DNA of 64,000 bases from Debaryomyces hansenii CBS767 (lineage: Eukaryota; Ascomycota; Pichiomycetes; Serinales; Debaryomycetaceae). The notes under the pieces are model-generated. The model was not told the DNA's origin. It made no database searches and was given only the letters and a program-made list of their open reading frames with translations. The stretch spans positions 1,240,001 through 1,304,000 of the forward strand of contig NC_006046.2 in the NCBI RefSeq assembly GCF_000006445.2, written 5' to 3'. The translations under genes were made by a program, and so were the position numbers. Shown here piece after piece: positions 1-10,017 of this stretch; the stretch's first letter is position 1, and the number at the start of each line of letters is the position of its first letter.

Positions 1-105
1 AATCTGAATAAGAGCCTTCATAGATAACATTTAGTTTGGCTTTATATTATCGCTCGCTAATTCTTTTTGTACATATTATTTAATATACATTCATTCTATC
101 ATACA

Positions 106-606
106 CTATAAATACTTTCTAGCTAGCATTTTCAATCTCATATCGAAGTCCGGCGAGGTAATCGCATCATTAACCGAGTAAAACGGATTTAACAAGCATT
201 TAACGTATAATTCATTGACCTCCGTGAAAAACTGTTTAATCGAATTATCCTCGTTCTTACTTTGAAGATTGGATCCTCCGCTACCTGGATTCCCGCCATT
301 TAAATCATAACACAAGAGAAACTTAATATTACCTTGTGTTATAAATGCATTGATTAACAACCCATAGAAAGAATCAATTTTACCAAGACTGAATTGATTC
401 GTAGACCACTGTATGTCCTCTATTAAATCTAATGACGAATTTGATATGAATGGTAGTATTTCCTTAACACTGGTTGGAAAGTTCGATCTCCCAGCTATAT
501 TGTTGGTTGATGTTGAGCTCGACACCGCAGTTTTAAAAGACGAAAATTCTAACTCATACAATGGATTATCTCTGGTGCCTATTATAGTGAAATAGTATGA
601 CGACAT
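106..606 (-). CDS. TRS20: TRAPP complex subunit Trs20 (sedlin family)
   Basis: The 166-aa protein is the usual size for sedlin/TRAPPC2. It opens with the family's beta-strand N-terminus (MSSYYFTIIGTRDNPLYELE) and ends with the characteristic tail (SPDFDMRLKMLARKYL). Trs20 is a small longin-fold subunit of the TRAPP complexes, which act as Rab GTPase exchange factors in ER-Golgi traffic and autophagy. The middle (about residues 30-48 and 105-120) is a Ser/Asn/Gly-rich insertion, a common place for length variation in yeast. The first ATG is used and there is no sign of an intron. In S. cerevisiae TRS20 (YBR254C) sits beside SRB6/MED22, MTC4 and DUT1, and all three relatives lie within the next 10 kb here. 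The assignment rests on sequence pattern plus synteny. Confidence 0.93.
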   Translation of the reverse strand: MSSYYFTIIGTRDNPLYELEFSSFKTAVSSSTSTNNIAGRSNFPTSVKEILPFISNSSLDLIEDIQWSTNQFSLGKIDSFYGLLINAFITQGNIKFLLCYDLNGGNPGSGGSNLQSKNEDNSIKQFFTEVNELYVKCLLNPFYSVNDAITSPDFDMRLKMLARKYL

Positions 607-868
607 GCTATGCTCTATTTAAATATTACTCTCCGTTTCTTCAATCTAGAGTAGTGTTCATGGAAATCATATTGCTTTACGGAATAACCTGTAAATATTT
701 TGAGCTATTCTCAAAAAAAGTATATTTACAGGTTAGCTCTATTTGTTGTTTGTTTATAAAAACGATAAACAGGTATTATATGAATTGGTATATAGTACCA
801 CATATAACAAAATAAATATTTGCTGATAGGTATCAAATTCATTATAAACTGGTTAAAATTGCTTCGAA

Positions 869-2314
869 ATGTTGTCTCTGAGACAGAGTATGAATATACT
901 CAGACCGTATTTTAAGCTTCAAGCAGAGTATGATTTAGATAAACCAAACTTTATCTTTACGTCCGATATTCCTAAAAATATAATTAATATAGCGTCAAAA
1001 TATTTGCTGCTAGGAGGCAATACTACAGAGTTAACTGATATGACACGGTTCTACCATCCGATGCTTGAATTTAATATAAACATCGAGCTTAATACATTGC
1101 TCGCACGAAATCGGGATTTGAGGCCAAGCGACTTGATAAAAGAAAATTTAATCACATTAGCCAAAACCAAGGATCGGTGTTCGACGAGTATTGAAAACTT
1201 ATTTACGACAGTACCGAAGGCGCCGGGGCTTACTATCAACCCGTATAAATTCATGAACAATGAGGTATTTATTGTCAATTTAACGCTAAAGGTGTTAGAC
1301 TTTATAATTTGCATGAATGAGGAAACGAATGTGATTATTGATTTTTTGAAGGACGAGAACTACGGAATGTTATTATTGAGTGATGAACAGTTAATAGACC
1401 AGGTTGAAAATTATATAAAAGCAACATTGATAAAGGAACTCAAGGGCCAAAGGACACTAGACTCAAAGGATGAATCGAGATCAATAAACATTGACCACAA
1501 TGGCTATTTGGCCGATATCACTGATGTCCCCATAGGGGTCCAAGATGTCTCCATTAATAACGGAAAGTCATTTGTATATGATGATGATTATGAGTCATCA
1601 TTTGAGGAATTATTATTATTGAAATCTAACGATACAAGGTCGACCACTAATGAGGAAGGTAATGACGAATACGAGTTTAAAACCGAAAGCATATTAATGG
1701 AAAATGATGAGGACAATAATATCTTTCGAACTAAAATTGGCCTGTCGACATCAAAGACAAATAAGCAAATAAATACGATAAAGGAAGAGGAGTATGAAGA
1801 TACTTTTATTGAAGATATGAACAATCTAAGACACAATGAATTCTTCATTAGATCTGATAATTTGCAAGAGAGCACCAAAAACTCAAGTGCAATACCCGAT
1901 TCAATCCCGTTGGATACAGAAACTCAATACAGATCGAGACAAAATACGTCGCTTCTAAAATCCCCTGTTCAATTAACTGAGCAAATATTAGAGTCTCCAC
2001 AATCCTCGACAAGACAACTGTCACTAGCATCAATGTCGCCAAAGCATAAATCCGTTTCTCGAAGAACATCTACCGCCTCTTTCTCCATGATAAATTATGA
2101 GGATACCAATTCCGATTTGGAGTATGCATTTCGAAACAAGTCATCCACCGTTCCCACATATATCAAACTGGATAAAAAATTCAAATTCATCAAAGTTGGG
2201 AAAGTTCAAAAGTTCGTTAATTTATTCGAGGAAAAGCTGGATCTTGCCTCCAATAGTACACCAAGTACGCGGCCCACCAGTCCCTTGAAGAATACATACG
2301 TACCTACAGACTAA
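869..2314 (+). CDS. Unassigned 481-aa protein with acidic Ser/Thr-rich centre
   Basis: I do not recognise this gene. Residues 1-190 look folded and helical (repeated hydrophobic stretches around residues 110-190). Residues 195-420 are acidic and rich in Ser, Thr and Asn, and are probably disordered. A short basic/hydrophobic patch near residues 440-460 (KFKFIKVGKVQKFVNLFEEK) resembles a conserved linear motif. No signal peptide or clear membrane span is visible. It starts at an ATG 263 bp from the divergent TRS20 start and ends 52 bp from the convergent MED22 stop. It does not correspond to any neighbour of TRS20/SRB6 that I know in S. cerevisiae. The second codon group contains CTG, which would be Ser in a CTG-clade yeast. 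The gene is probably real because of its length and clean frame, but its function is unknown. Confidence 0.8.
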   Translation: MLSLRQSMNILRPYFKLQAEYDLDKPNFIFTSDIPKNIINIASKYLLLGGNTTELTDMTRFYHPMLEFNINIELNTLLARNRDLRPSDLIKENLITLAKTKDRCSTSIENLFTTVPKAPGLTINPYKFMNNEVFIVNLTLKVLDFIICMNEETNVIIDFLKDENYGMLLLSDEQLIDQVENYIKATLIKELKGQRTLDSKDESRSINIDHNGYLADITDVPIGVQDVSINNGKSFVYDDDYESSFEELLLLKSNDTRSTTNEEGNDEYEFKTESILMENDEDNNIFRTKIGLSTSKTNKQINTIKEEEYEDTFIEDMNNLRHNEFFIRSDNLQESTKNSSAIPDSIPLDTETQYRSRQNTSLLKSPVQLTEQILESPQSSTRQLSLASMSPKHKSVSRRTSTASFSMINYEDTNSDLEYAFRNKSSTVPTYIKLDKKFKFIKVGKVQKFVNLFEEKLDLASNSTPSTRPTSPLKNTYVPTD

Positions 2315-2366
2315 ACTTCATAAAGACCTCATGTTTAACGATTAAATGTATTATGTACATGTAATA

Positions 2367-2787
2367 TTATTGTATTCCATCTGTAGCTAACGTAGCCATG
2401 TTTTCAAATTGCGCAATTTTATCAGTCAAAGCATTGTATTTGTCGAAAACAGCTCTCGTGTCTTGATGTTCCTCTAGACCATCAGTAGGATTAACTTTCA
2501 CGGTTCCTAGACACCATGCCTCTTTCAAAGTCCTAGTTATAGTCAATAGGTCTTCACATAGCCTTATTATCATTAATGCATCTGATTCTATAGTTAAAGA
2601 CTCCACTGATAACAATTCTTTTGATTTATCTTGTATTATAGCTACTTCAAATATGTCTTGAAATTTTTGTAAAATTTGTTCTATATTCGAATCAATCTTT
2701 TCTAATTTCAGTTAGTTTTAAACAATTCATAAGGCTCGATAGTGAGCATATATACATACGCAATAATGCTATTGATTTTGGCTGCAT
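2367..2787 (-). CDS. MED22: Mediator subunit Med22 (Srb6), two exons
   Basis: Exon 1 is 2760-2787 and exon 2 is 2367-2701. Joined, they give about 120 aa, close to S. cerevisiae Srb6 (121 aa). The start reads MQPKSIALL, and splicing creates the codon that continues as QKIDSNIEQIL, the conserved Med22 N-terminus. The rest (for example LLSVESLTIESDALMIIRL, and the tail ending in LATDGIQ) is typical of the family. Med22 is a head-module subunit of the RNA polymerase II Mediator complex. Without the intron the reading frame would begin only at an internal Met (about residue 38) and lose the first helix. It is divergent from the DAHP-synthase-like gene at 3020 and convergent with the gene ending at 2314. 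Synteny with TRS20, MTC4 and DUT1 supports the call. Confidence 0.93.
2702..2759 (-). other. Spliceosomal intron of MED22 (58 nt)
   Basis: On the minus strand the intron starts GTATGT (2754-2759) and ends TTAG (AG at 2702-2703). It has an ACTAAC branch-point core at 2711-2716, eight bases from the AG. An in-frame TAA just before the 3' site shows that the sequence is not coding. The phase is 1: the last exon-1 base joins two exon-2 bases to make a Gln codon. Confidence 0.92.
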
Positions 2788-2864
2788 TGTATACTTGTGG
2801 CGTTTGGTACTTGATAATCTGCCGTTTCGATATTGGTACGGTGTTTTGATAACTTTTCAACCCC

Positions 2865-2871
2865 TCACGTG
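2865..2871. promoter_or_regulatory. Cbf1-type E-box TCACGTG
   Basis: A perfect TCACGTG lies in the 232-bp divergent promoter between MED22 (ATG at 2787) and the DAHP-synthase-like gene (ATG at 3020). Cbf1 binds this core in yeasts. Which of the two genes it serves cannot be told from sequence. Confidence 0.45.
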
Positions 2872-3019
2872 CCGTACGAATCAGCTGCAAAAAATAAGCT
2901 TGTACGTTGACTCATTTTGTAAACTTCACTTATATAACTTGAAAAAGCCGTATTCATACAAGTTCCTAGTTTTGTACAAGGAATAATATTAAAGATATAT
3001 CAGAAAACTTGAAAATTAC

Positions 3020-4789
3020 ATGGAGTCCTCGATCGATATGAATGAAGAATTAAAAAAGCTAAAATCACATAAGGATGCGACTTTTCAATTGGATGCAAAA
3101 GAAGCAGTCAGCTCTGCTTGTGAACCAGAAAACAAATCAACCTGTGAAACCACTGTGGAAACGAATGATATTGAAAGCGATATTGAAGGAGAACCAAAAT
3201 ATGGTACAGTGGACAATTCGCAACAATTGATGGATCAATTGAATAAGCTCAAAATAATGCTGGAACAGGACTCGGCTAAAGTTTCTTCGTCGAATACGAG
3301 CTCGGGAGGATCGTCGTCGGTGAGTTTGGCACCCAAATGGATTTATGGTACAACATTGCCTCCTTTGAACGCTTCAAGAAATAATTATTCGTCGGCTTCG
3401 GGCTTGTGTCTAAGCGAGCGAGGTCAAGTGGCTGTAGCGCAGCCCGAGCTTATTCAGAACTTCTTATTTCCAACCACAACTTTGTTGCAACAAAAGGTTG
3501 TGAAATACAGGGAAAGTATTGGAAATATATTATCGGCGGATATAATTAGTAAAAAAAGTGCTTTTAAGAATCCCTTGCTTGTTATTACAGGACCAAGTTT
3601 CATTACCGATGCTAATCAAGCTAAGGCATGTGCACAATGGGTGGGAAGCATGAATGGAAAAAAATTTCATGATTTGCCTAATGGGATATTGCCCGATAGT
3701 ATATTAGGTTTGTACCACAGGTCCAATAGACTAGAACTTAAGAATATATTGTTGTCTTTGAGAACAAATTTAACAAAGTACAACCATGGTTACAATGATC
3801 CATCGTTTTTGAGAGGCTTCAACTCAATCATGACATACGAGATTGAACAAGGAATTCCAATATGTAGGGCGTTACTTTGCGAGTTAGCAGAAATTTGTCC
3901 CATAGTTGGTGAGACTTCAGACACAATTACACCTCAGTACTTCTCTGATCTATTTTGTTTAGGTATTGTCAGTAGTAAATTGAGAGAATCACAATTACAC
4001 CGAGAATTAGTATCAGGTGTTTCTTACGCTGTCGGTTTCCACACCCTGGATGATACACTGTGCTTTGATAAAGAATTTTATACCCATAATATCACCTCGG
4101 CTTTGGAAGCAATGTATGCTTCTTCTAATCCCCATCAATTTTTATCCGTCACTAAAATCGGAACAGTTGCAGTTGTCGGGACTATTGGTAACGACGAGAC
4201 ATTTATTATACTACTGATAAATCTTGAATTAGACTACTATGAAATCGAACATATTATTGACCAGGTGTATGATTATTCTAAGTTAAATATAAAAAGACCA
4301 AAAATTATGTTAGATGTTGGAAAAATATCCAATGAAGAATATGAATTAAAATTAGACCTATTAAGACAACTTCTCGTTCTGAATACCGATTTAAAATACA
4401 AAATTATCGGCGTGATTATAGATAGTGGTAACAACTATATTTCGCATCGTTATACAATTGATTTAAATAAGCCATTTGGTGTAAATGAAGACTTTGAAAA
4501 CCAAGATTATATTACTGACGATGATATCGAAAGGAATAAAAACGATAACGATAAGTCTGAAAACAGTATGAACCATCAAATGTTAATTGGCTTGAATAAT
4601 TATTTTGTCAAAAATAGGATATACGGTAAAATGTCTCCTTCACGCCAATCCCAACAAAGACCAAGTTCTGAGCTTGACTTTGACTCTTCGTTGATACACT
4701 TGGATAAGTATTATGAATATTTTGTTAATGCAGATAAGTTCATCCAGGAACTAGATGACATGAGTAGCCTTCGAATCAACTCTCAATGA
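3020..4789 (+). CDS. DAHP-synthase-like protein, probably catalytically dead
   Basis: The 589-aa protein has a 110-aa low-complexity N-terminus followed by a recognisable class-I DAHP synthase fold (Aro3/Aro4 family, normally about 370 aa). Clear family landmarks are NYSSASGLCLSERGQ-type lead-in, TPQYFSDLFCLGIVSS, ESQLHRELVSGVSYAVGFHT and NPHQFLSVTKIG. The residues that bind metal in true enzymes are altered. The GPC motif is GPS (Ser193), the SHGNS motif is replaced around DVGKIS, and the MIES motif reads IIDS. The KPRTTVGWKG phosphoenolpyruvate loop is reduced to a short KYNHGYNDP segment. It is therefore likely a non-catalytic paralogue, perhaps regulatory. The C-terminal 110 residues are an additional acidic/Gln-Ser extension. 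It ends 21 bp from the convergent gene at 4811. The family call is firm and the role unknown. Confidence 0.8.
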   Translation: MESSIDMNEELKKLKSHKDATFQLDAKEAVSSACEPENKSTCETTVETNDIESDIEGEPKYGTVDNSQQLMDQLNKLKIMLEQDSAKVSSSNTSSGGSSSVSLAPKWIYGTTLPPLNASRNNYSSASGLCLSERGQVAVAQPELIQNFLFPTTTLLQQKVVKYRESIGNILSADIISKKSAFKNPLLVITGPSFITDANQAKACAQWVGSMNGKKFHDLPNGILPDSILGLYHRSNRLELKNILLSLRTNLTKYNHGYNDPSFLRGFNSIMTYEIEQGIPICRALLCELAEICPIVGETSDTITPQYFSDLFCLGIVSSKLRESQLHRELVSGVSYAVGFHTLDDTLCFDKEFYTHNITSALEAMYASSNPHQFLSVTKIGTVAVVGTIGNDETFIILLINLELDYYEIEHIIDQVYDYSKLNIKRPKIMLDVGKISNEEYELKLDLLRQLLVLNTDLKYKIIGVIIDSGNNYISHRYTIDLNKPFGVNEDFENQDYITDDDIERNKNDNDKSENSMNHQMLIGLNNYFVKNRIYGKMSPSRQSQQRPSSELDFDSSLIHLDKYYEYFVNADKFIQELDDMSSLRINSQ

Positions 4790-4810
4790 CCTAATTTATA
4801 CATAAATAGA

Positions 4811-6988
4811 TTAAGTATTTAGCGTGAAAAATGAAAAAATGTGCCAAACTACTTTCCAGAAAATCTGTATGATCATTCTGAAAAAGCGATAAATGTTAGC
4901 AATTACCCAAATAATTCTTAATAATATAACAATAAAATTCTCCAAAAAAAGATATAGCATTTTGTAATTACCACCATCTGTGAAGGACATGGAAATATCA
5001 CTGTCCTTAAAAGTATCAGTGACAATATTTCCAAATAGAGAGGAATTTAGTTTATCTAACTTTTCATTAGCCTTTCTTAATTCTAAAGATAACGATGTGT
5101 TAATTTCACCAATTGATCTGTCACTATTACTTAATATGTTATCTATCTTAATGGAATAATTGTCATTAATTAAATGTGTCAAAGACTTTATCTCATTTAA
5201 AAAACCACTATAAAACATTTCATGAGTCGATATGTAATTGTCGTCTATATTAACTGATAATTGTGTAATTTCGGACAACTGCTTATTGATAATCGAATTA
5301 AGCTTCAGGTGAATTGCCTCTAAAATGGCAGGATGAATATTATTTAAATAGCTTAATTTGATAATTTGAGCCGTATTAAAAAATTTTAAATCAGAATTTA
5401 TTGCAATTATTTCCTGATTAGCCTTTTCTTGCTCTGATGCATATAGGTCTTCAACCTCTTCTACGTTTTCTATTTCCTCTATATCTTCCTTTTTCTCGTT
5501 TCTAAATTGATCCATGTGGTTCGCTTTATCGTAGCTATAATTCCTATGATGTTCCATTGGTTTAATATGTAAACTCAGTATATTTGATTCATTTCCAAGA
5601 TAATTATCATCGACCTTTATTGATGGGGTCACCAAATGCTTGGTGTACTTTTCATTCCATTTGGGTGTTTCTTCAATTATCTCATTTTCATTTTCTATTC
5701 CGCTATTATTGGATTCAACCATAAAGCTGTCACCCCTTGAGTGTCTTAGTCCAGATGCAAGAGAATCCTGGAGCCTTCCACTTTGTCGATCAGCTTGATT
5801 AACTTGGCTATCGACTTGAGTTGCGTCTTTAGCAAACGAGGATGATTGAGAAGATGAAGGAGATGAATAATGGAAACCTTTTGCATGCTTTTTTATTTTC
5901 TCTTTAATCTTATGTGTCTTATGAAGACTGTTCTTTTTAGTAGAATTCAGTTTCGAATCGTCGAAACTATCAGCCGATGTTTTAGCCAACAAATGGTAGG
6001 TATCTTTTCCATTATTCTCCTTACTTGTTTCGTCCTCGGTATCAGCAAATAACCTATCATACAATTTGTGTCCACGATGTTTTGAATCGCCCAGCTTCGA
6101 AGTATAGATTGATGCATCCGTGGACGATGGAAACCAAAGTTCTCCATTTGATTTCTTTAATTCATTCCAGTGTAATTGTCTCCACGACAAGTCACTTATT
6201 AATTCATTTAATTCGATTGCCCATATCATTTTCCATGGTCGTTTGGAATCTCTGTTCTTATTTTTGGAACTAAACACGTTTGATGCTAACGGTAGTGTCT
6301 TCACAGTTAAAAGTTTCGGGTACTCGTGATATTTAGCTCTTATTTTTCTATTCCGTATTACCTGTAATGGATTGTAGACTCCTTCAATGCCAGGATGATC
6401 ATTCGTCTCTGCATTAGAAATTGACCAGTCATAGCTCTTTTGAATACACATATATTCAAGCCCTATCATAGACTTGATCTTTTCAGCCCTTATTATTGTA
6501 CTTCTAGTTATTTTATGTACGTTTTCTCCCTGTCCATCTTCCAGGGTGCGTGGATGTCCCATACTATCAAATTTAGATGTATTATTCATTGGATCCACTA
6601 TATTCTGGTCAGCCATTAATGATTTTCGGGTATCCAAAAATACCAACGCCAATTCACCTGCTTTCTTTATTTTCTCTTTGTTATGACTCTTGTTTGCCGA
6701 TTGATATTGATTGAGCATTAAATCATCGTTAAGAACAAGATCAAAACCAAAGTCATCTGTATTTTTTCTTTCCGTTGTAATTAGCTTACCCTTTTGTGTA
6801 TCGTCCTCCTCCGTTATCCCATTTTGAACTATTTGTGGTGTTTGGTCATTATTTTTAACTTGATGTTCTCGATTTCGTTTGGAAGTAGATGGCACGTTTG
6901 ATAACTTAAGTGCCGATAATGGTGTTGTCGGGTTTTTCGCTCCAGATTTATCGCTTTCTGACAGCATTGGGCCACCATCACTTCCCAT
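4811..6988 (-). CDS. MTC4: Mtc4-like protein with C-terminal membrane segment
   Basis: The protein is 725 aa; S. cerevisiae Mtc4 is about 690. The N-terminal 100 residues are low-complexity. A folded block around residues 170-290 contains KMIWAIELNELISDLSWRQL and HWNELKKSNGELWFPS. There is then a Ser/Glu/Asn-rich linker, and a helical region (about residues 540-670) that looks like a coiled coil. The last 50 residues are strongly hydrophobic (LFLENFIVILLRIIWVIANI and following), so I infer a membrane anchor close to the C-terminus. I name it mainly from synteny: MTC4 (YBR255W) is next to TRS20 in S. cerevisiae, and this gene lies in the same cluster with TRS20, MED22 and DUT1. Mtc4 was named for a telomere-capping genetic interaction and its biochemical role is unclear. 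Confidence that it is a real gene is high; the name is less sure. Confidence 0.7.
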   Translation of the reverse strand: MGSDGGPMLSESDKSGAKNPTTPLSALKLSNVPSTSKRNREHQVKNNDQTPQIVQNGITEEDDTQKGKLITTERKNTDDFGFDLVLNDDLMLNQYQSANKSHNKEKIKKAGELALVFLDTRKSLMADQNIVDPMNNTSKFDSMGHPRTLEDGQGENVHKITRSTIIRAEKIKSMIGLEYMCIQKSYDWSISNAETNDHPGIEGVYNPLQVIRNRKIRAKYHEYPKLLTVKTLPLASNVFSSKNKNRDSKRPWKMIWAIELNELISDLSWRQLHWNELKKSNGELWFPSSTDASIYTSKLGDSKHRGHKLYDRLFADTEDETSKENNGKDTYHLLAKTSADSFDDSKLNSTKKNSLHKTHKIKEKIKKHAKGFHYSSPSSSQSSSFAKDATQVDSQVNQADRQSGRLQDSLASGLRHSRGDSFMVESNNSGIENENEIIEETPKWNEKYTKHLVTPSIKVDDNYLGNESNILSLHIKPMEHHRNYSYDKANHMDQFRNEKKEDIEEIENVEEVEDLYASEQEKANQEIIAINSDLKFFNTAQIIKLSYLNNIHPAILEAIHLKLNSIINKQLSEITQLSVNIDDNYISTHEMFYSGFLNEIKSLTHLINDNYSIKIDNILSNSDRSIGEINTSLSLELRKANEKLDKLNSSLFGNIVTDTFKDSDISMSFTDGGNYKMLYLFLENFIVILLRIIWVIANIYRFFRMIIQIFWKVVWHIFSFFTLNT

Positions 6989-7244
6989 GTCTACCTTCTG
7001 GTATCAAAGCTATTATATTATTCTAAATTTGTGTATAATTTATGGTTATTAATCAACCTGGAAAGAATCGATAGATTGTCTCACTAAATGAAAATCCGCA
7101 TCATTAATCTATAGATTGCAGTATTGGAAGAATTACAAAGATCCTTATTTATATCAATTTATCTAATCGATTGATCGACAAATAGCAGTCTTAGTTCAAA
7201 TATCAATCTATACTTATCTTGTACATCTTGGGATATTATAAGAA

Positions 7245-8255
7245 ATGAGTTCGGTGATTCAATTTGTGAAGTCTTCACAAGACTTCGAAGCGTATCTATC
7301 AAAGAACAAATATGTAGTGGCCAATTTTACGGCTACTTGGTGTGGACCATGTCAACAAGTGAAACCAATAATAGATGCATTGTATACGGATGAGACAAAT
7401 GAAAGGATAGAGATCGTTAGAGTGGATTTAGATAGCCACGGCGATTTGGCTTCTCAGTATCAAGTCACCAGTATTCCAACCTTTGTTTTTTTGGAAAGTG
7501 GCAAAGAAGTCAACAGGGTTACAGGGGCCAATGTTCCAGAGTTTATGAAGCAATTTCATTCGATGAAAGAAAAGGCGGCCAGCGACGAAGTTGCCACTAA
7601 GAGGGTTGGAAATGGTGCGAGTAGTGCTTCTGTTTCGACCTCTGCATGGAAGGACATTGCTGATAAAATTCCCAAAGGCTTTGAAATCTTGAATGGTTCT
7701 ATTTATTTTGGTCAATTCGAAGCATTGAATGCATTGCCACTCTACAAAGGTGAAAATGATTCAGACGTGAAAAATCTCTTCAGACTCGACTACACGAAGG
7801 AAAACAGTACGGTATTATCAGATGCTGATTCTCAGTTGTTGTTTTATATTCCATTTACAAACATCTCCAAAGTTTCCTCGATCGTACTCAAACTTAGAAA
7901 GGATAACAAAATCGCCTCGGACGTCGAATTGGAATTGGATGAGGACGATTTGAAGAACGAATGTCAAAATCCAAGCCTTATTAAGGTCTGGCTCAACCAA
8001 CATAGCATTATGTCATTCGATGATGCTTCTGCTGACATCAATGCCCCACATATCGAAAAAATTGCGGAATCGAACGATGAGATTTGGTACGAATGCAAAT
8101 TGAAATTCGTCAGATTCCAAAATGTCCAAAGCTTGAACATTTTGATCGACGGTGATGACGAAGACTATCATACTCTTCTTGATAAAGTCATCTTCATTGG
8201 TGTCAATGGTGAATCAAAGGAACAGGCTAAGATCCTGAAATTAGATGATGAATAA
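7245..8255 (+). CDS. Thioredoxin-PITH domain protein (TXNL1 type)
   Basis: Residues 1-105 form a thioredoxin domain with the active site WCGPC (residues 32-36) and the cis-Pro loop SIPTF. Residues about 150-320 form a PITH domain (proteasome-interacting thioredoxin domain), recognised by the GQFEALNALPLYKGEN region, the LLFYIPFTNISKVSSIVLK strand pattern and the C-terminal KLKFVRFQNVQSLNILIDG. Proteins with this architecture (human TXNL1, S. pombe Txl1) associate with the 26S proteasome and reduce disulfides. S. cerevisiae lacks a direct orthologue. It is 336 aa; family members are about 290-330. The first ATG has a good A-rich context. One CTG codon (near the C-terminus, read here as Leu) would be Ser in the CTG clade. 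Confidence 0.93.
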   Translation: MSSVIQFVKSSQDFEAYLSKNKYVVANFTATWCGPCQQVKPIIDALYTDETNERIEIVRVDLDSHGDLASQYQVTSIPTFVFLESGKEVNRVTGANVPEFMKQFHSMKEKAASDEVATKRVGNGASSASVSTSAWKDIADKIPKGFEILNGSIYFGQFEALNALPLYKGENDSDVKNLFRLDYTKENSTVLSDADSQLLFYIPFTNISKVSSIVLKLRKDNKIASDVELELDEDDLKNECQNPSLIKVWLNQHSIMSFDDASADINAPHIEKIAESNDEIWYECKLKFVRFQNVQSLNILIDGDDEDYHTLLDKVIFIGVNGESKEQAKILKLDDE

Positions 8256-8541
8256 TTTAATACGCTTTTACTCTTTTTTGTTAGATCGCCACTTTTCTTT
8301 ATCCTTCTTTCTTATTCTTTGTATTGCCATGCGTATTTATATACATAAATAGATATATCTAGTGTAAGGGAATATTGCAACCTTTATGACATGCTAGACA
8401 GCTAATTTTGAACATTGTGCACTACTGTAGTTTTTTTTCCACTGAATTTTACTTGCTAGGATCTCTTACATAGATACTTGATTTATCTTAATCAGCTAGG
8501 ATTTATATTAAGTTATCAAATCCATTGTTAAGTAAATAATC

Positions 8542-10017
8542 ATGATTCATAATCTACTTACTAAGAGAACGGCTGGAAGTCTTTCAAATGGTGTAGGAGT
8601 GATAGGTACCCGAGGGCTAGTGATCAAAAGCGCCACCAGAAATTTAAGATACCCATTGAAGCCTACACTTCATGGTAATTTGAACAAAAGAACCGTTAAT
8701 GTACCTTTGGTAGCATCTTTTATTAGATGTCAATCAAATATATCGAATAATGATAAAGCTGACGAACTTGCTAAATCCGACGGATCCAAGCCGGCTACTG
8801 AGGTTACTAAGGTTGACGAGAAGAGTAAAAAATCTCTATGGGAAAAAGTCAAGCACGAAGCTCAGCATTATTGGGATGGAACCAAGTTGTTAGGTTATGA
8901 AGTGAAAGTGTCAACTAAATTGTTGTTCAAGATGGCATTAGGTTACGGATTGTCACGTAGAGAAGCAAACCAGTTACAACGTACCATTGTAGATGTGATG
9001 AGATTAGTACCATTCTCGATGTTCCTTATTATTCCATTTGCAGAGTTATTATTACCTATTGCTTTAAAGATCTTCCCAAACTTGTTGCCTTCCACATACG
9101 AGTCAAAACAAGACCGTAAGAAGAAGAGAGCAAAATTGTCCAAAACTAGAGTGTCGACTTCTGAATACATCAAAAGAACTATGGAAGAATCTGGTTTAAA
9201 ATTGTCCAAGAAAATTACTGAAGAAGAAAAAGAGGCCTTCGTTTCTTTTTTCCATACTATTTCAATGGGTAAGAACCCAACCAGAGAACATTTGATTCAA
9301 GTAGCTCGTATGTTCAGGAACGATCAAGTTTTGGATAATTTATCTCGTCCTCAGTTGGTTGCCATGTCCAAATATATGTCCTTAAGACCATTTGGCACTG
9401 ATTCTATTTTACGTTATCAAATTAGACATCGTTTGTTAACAATTATTAAAGATGATAAGGCAATTGACTACGAAGGGGTTGAGTCATTAAGTACTCTCGA
9501 ATTACAAATGGCTTGTTCTCAAAGAGGTATCAAAACTACTGATGTTTCTCCTGCAAAACTAAGAGATGATTTAGCAACATGGTTGGATTTAAGATTAAGA
9601 CAAAAGATTCCTTCTACCTTGTTAATTTTATCTTCAACTTATACATATGGTGATGGTTCGCATGGTCTTGAAACGTATTATGATGCATTGTTAGCGGTAT
9701 TGTCTTCCATTCCAGATGAAGTTTATAACGTTGCTAAATTGGAATTATCTGACGACTCTAAGTTGAAGTTGAACATCTTGAAGGAACAAGATGAATTAAT
9801 TAACGAAGAAAACTTGAGAGAAAAGGATACTGTAAATAAAGTCAAGGATAACATCAATTTGGATGAATACGAAGATACTGCTACTGAAGGTATGAAGATT
9901 GATAATGAAGAAGCGGATCCTGAAAAAAAGAATGTTGAAAAAATTGAAAAAGAGAAGGACGAGGAAAAAACTGAAAACGCATCCACTAGCAATGAAACCT
10001 CAGGTAAGAAGAACTAA
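8542..10017 (+). CDS. MDM38: Mitochondrial LETM1-family protein Mdm38
   Basis: The 491-aa protein has a basic, Ser/Arg-rich N-terminus with no acidic residues in the first 50, consistent with a mitochondrial presequence. A LETM1 core follows: [20 protein letters not shown], then the membrane span with [20 protein letters not shown], then the ribosome-binding-like domain ([20 protein letters not shown] and [18 protein letters not shown]). The last 80 residues are a Glu/Lys-rich tail. Mdm38/LETM1 proteins sit in the inner mitochondrial membrane. They act in K+/H+ homeostasis and in membrane association of mitochondrial ribosomes. Length is between Ylh47 (454) and Mdm38 (573), so it could be the single LETM1 gene of this yeast. 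The family is certain; Mdm38 versus Ylh47 is inferred from overall likeness. Confidence 0.88.
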   Translation: MIHNLLTKRTAGSLSNGVGVIGTRGLVIKSATRNLRYPLKPTLHGNLNKRTVNVPLVASFIRCQSNISNNDKADELAKSDGSKPATEVTKVDEKSKKSLWEKVKHEAQHYWDGTKLLGYEVKVSTKLLFKMALGYGLSRREANQLQRTIVDVMRLVPFSMFLIIPFAELLLPIALKIFPNLLPSTYESKQDRKKKRAKLSKTRVSTSEYIKRTMEESGLKLSKKITEEEKEAFVSFFHTISMGKNPTREHLIQVARMFRNDQVLDNLSRPQLVAMSKYMSLRPFGTDSILRYQIRHRLLTIIKDDKAIDYEGVESLSTLELQMACSQRGIKTTDVSPAKLRDDLATWLDLRLRQKIPSTLLILSSTYTYGDGSHGLETYYDALLAVLSSIPDEVYNVAKLELSDDSKLKLNILKEQDELINEENLREKDTVNKVKDNINLDEYEDTATEGMKIDNEEADPEKKNVEKIEKEKDEEKTENASTSNETSGKKN

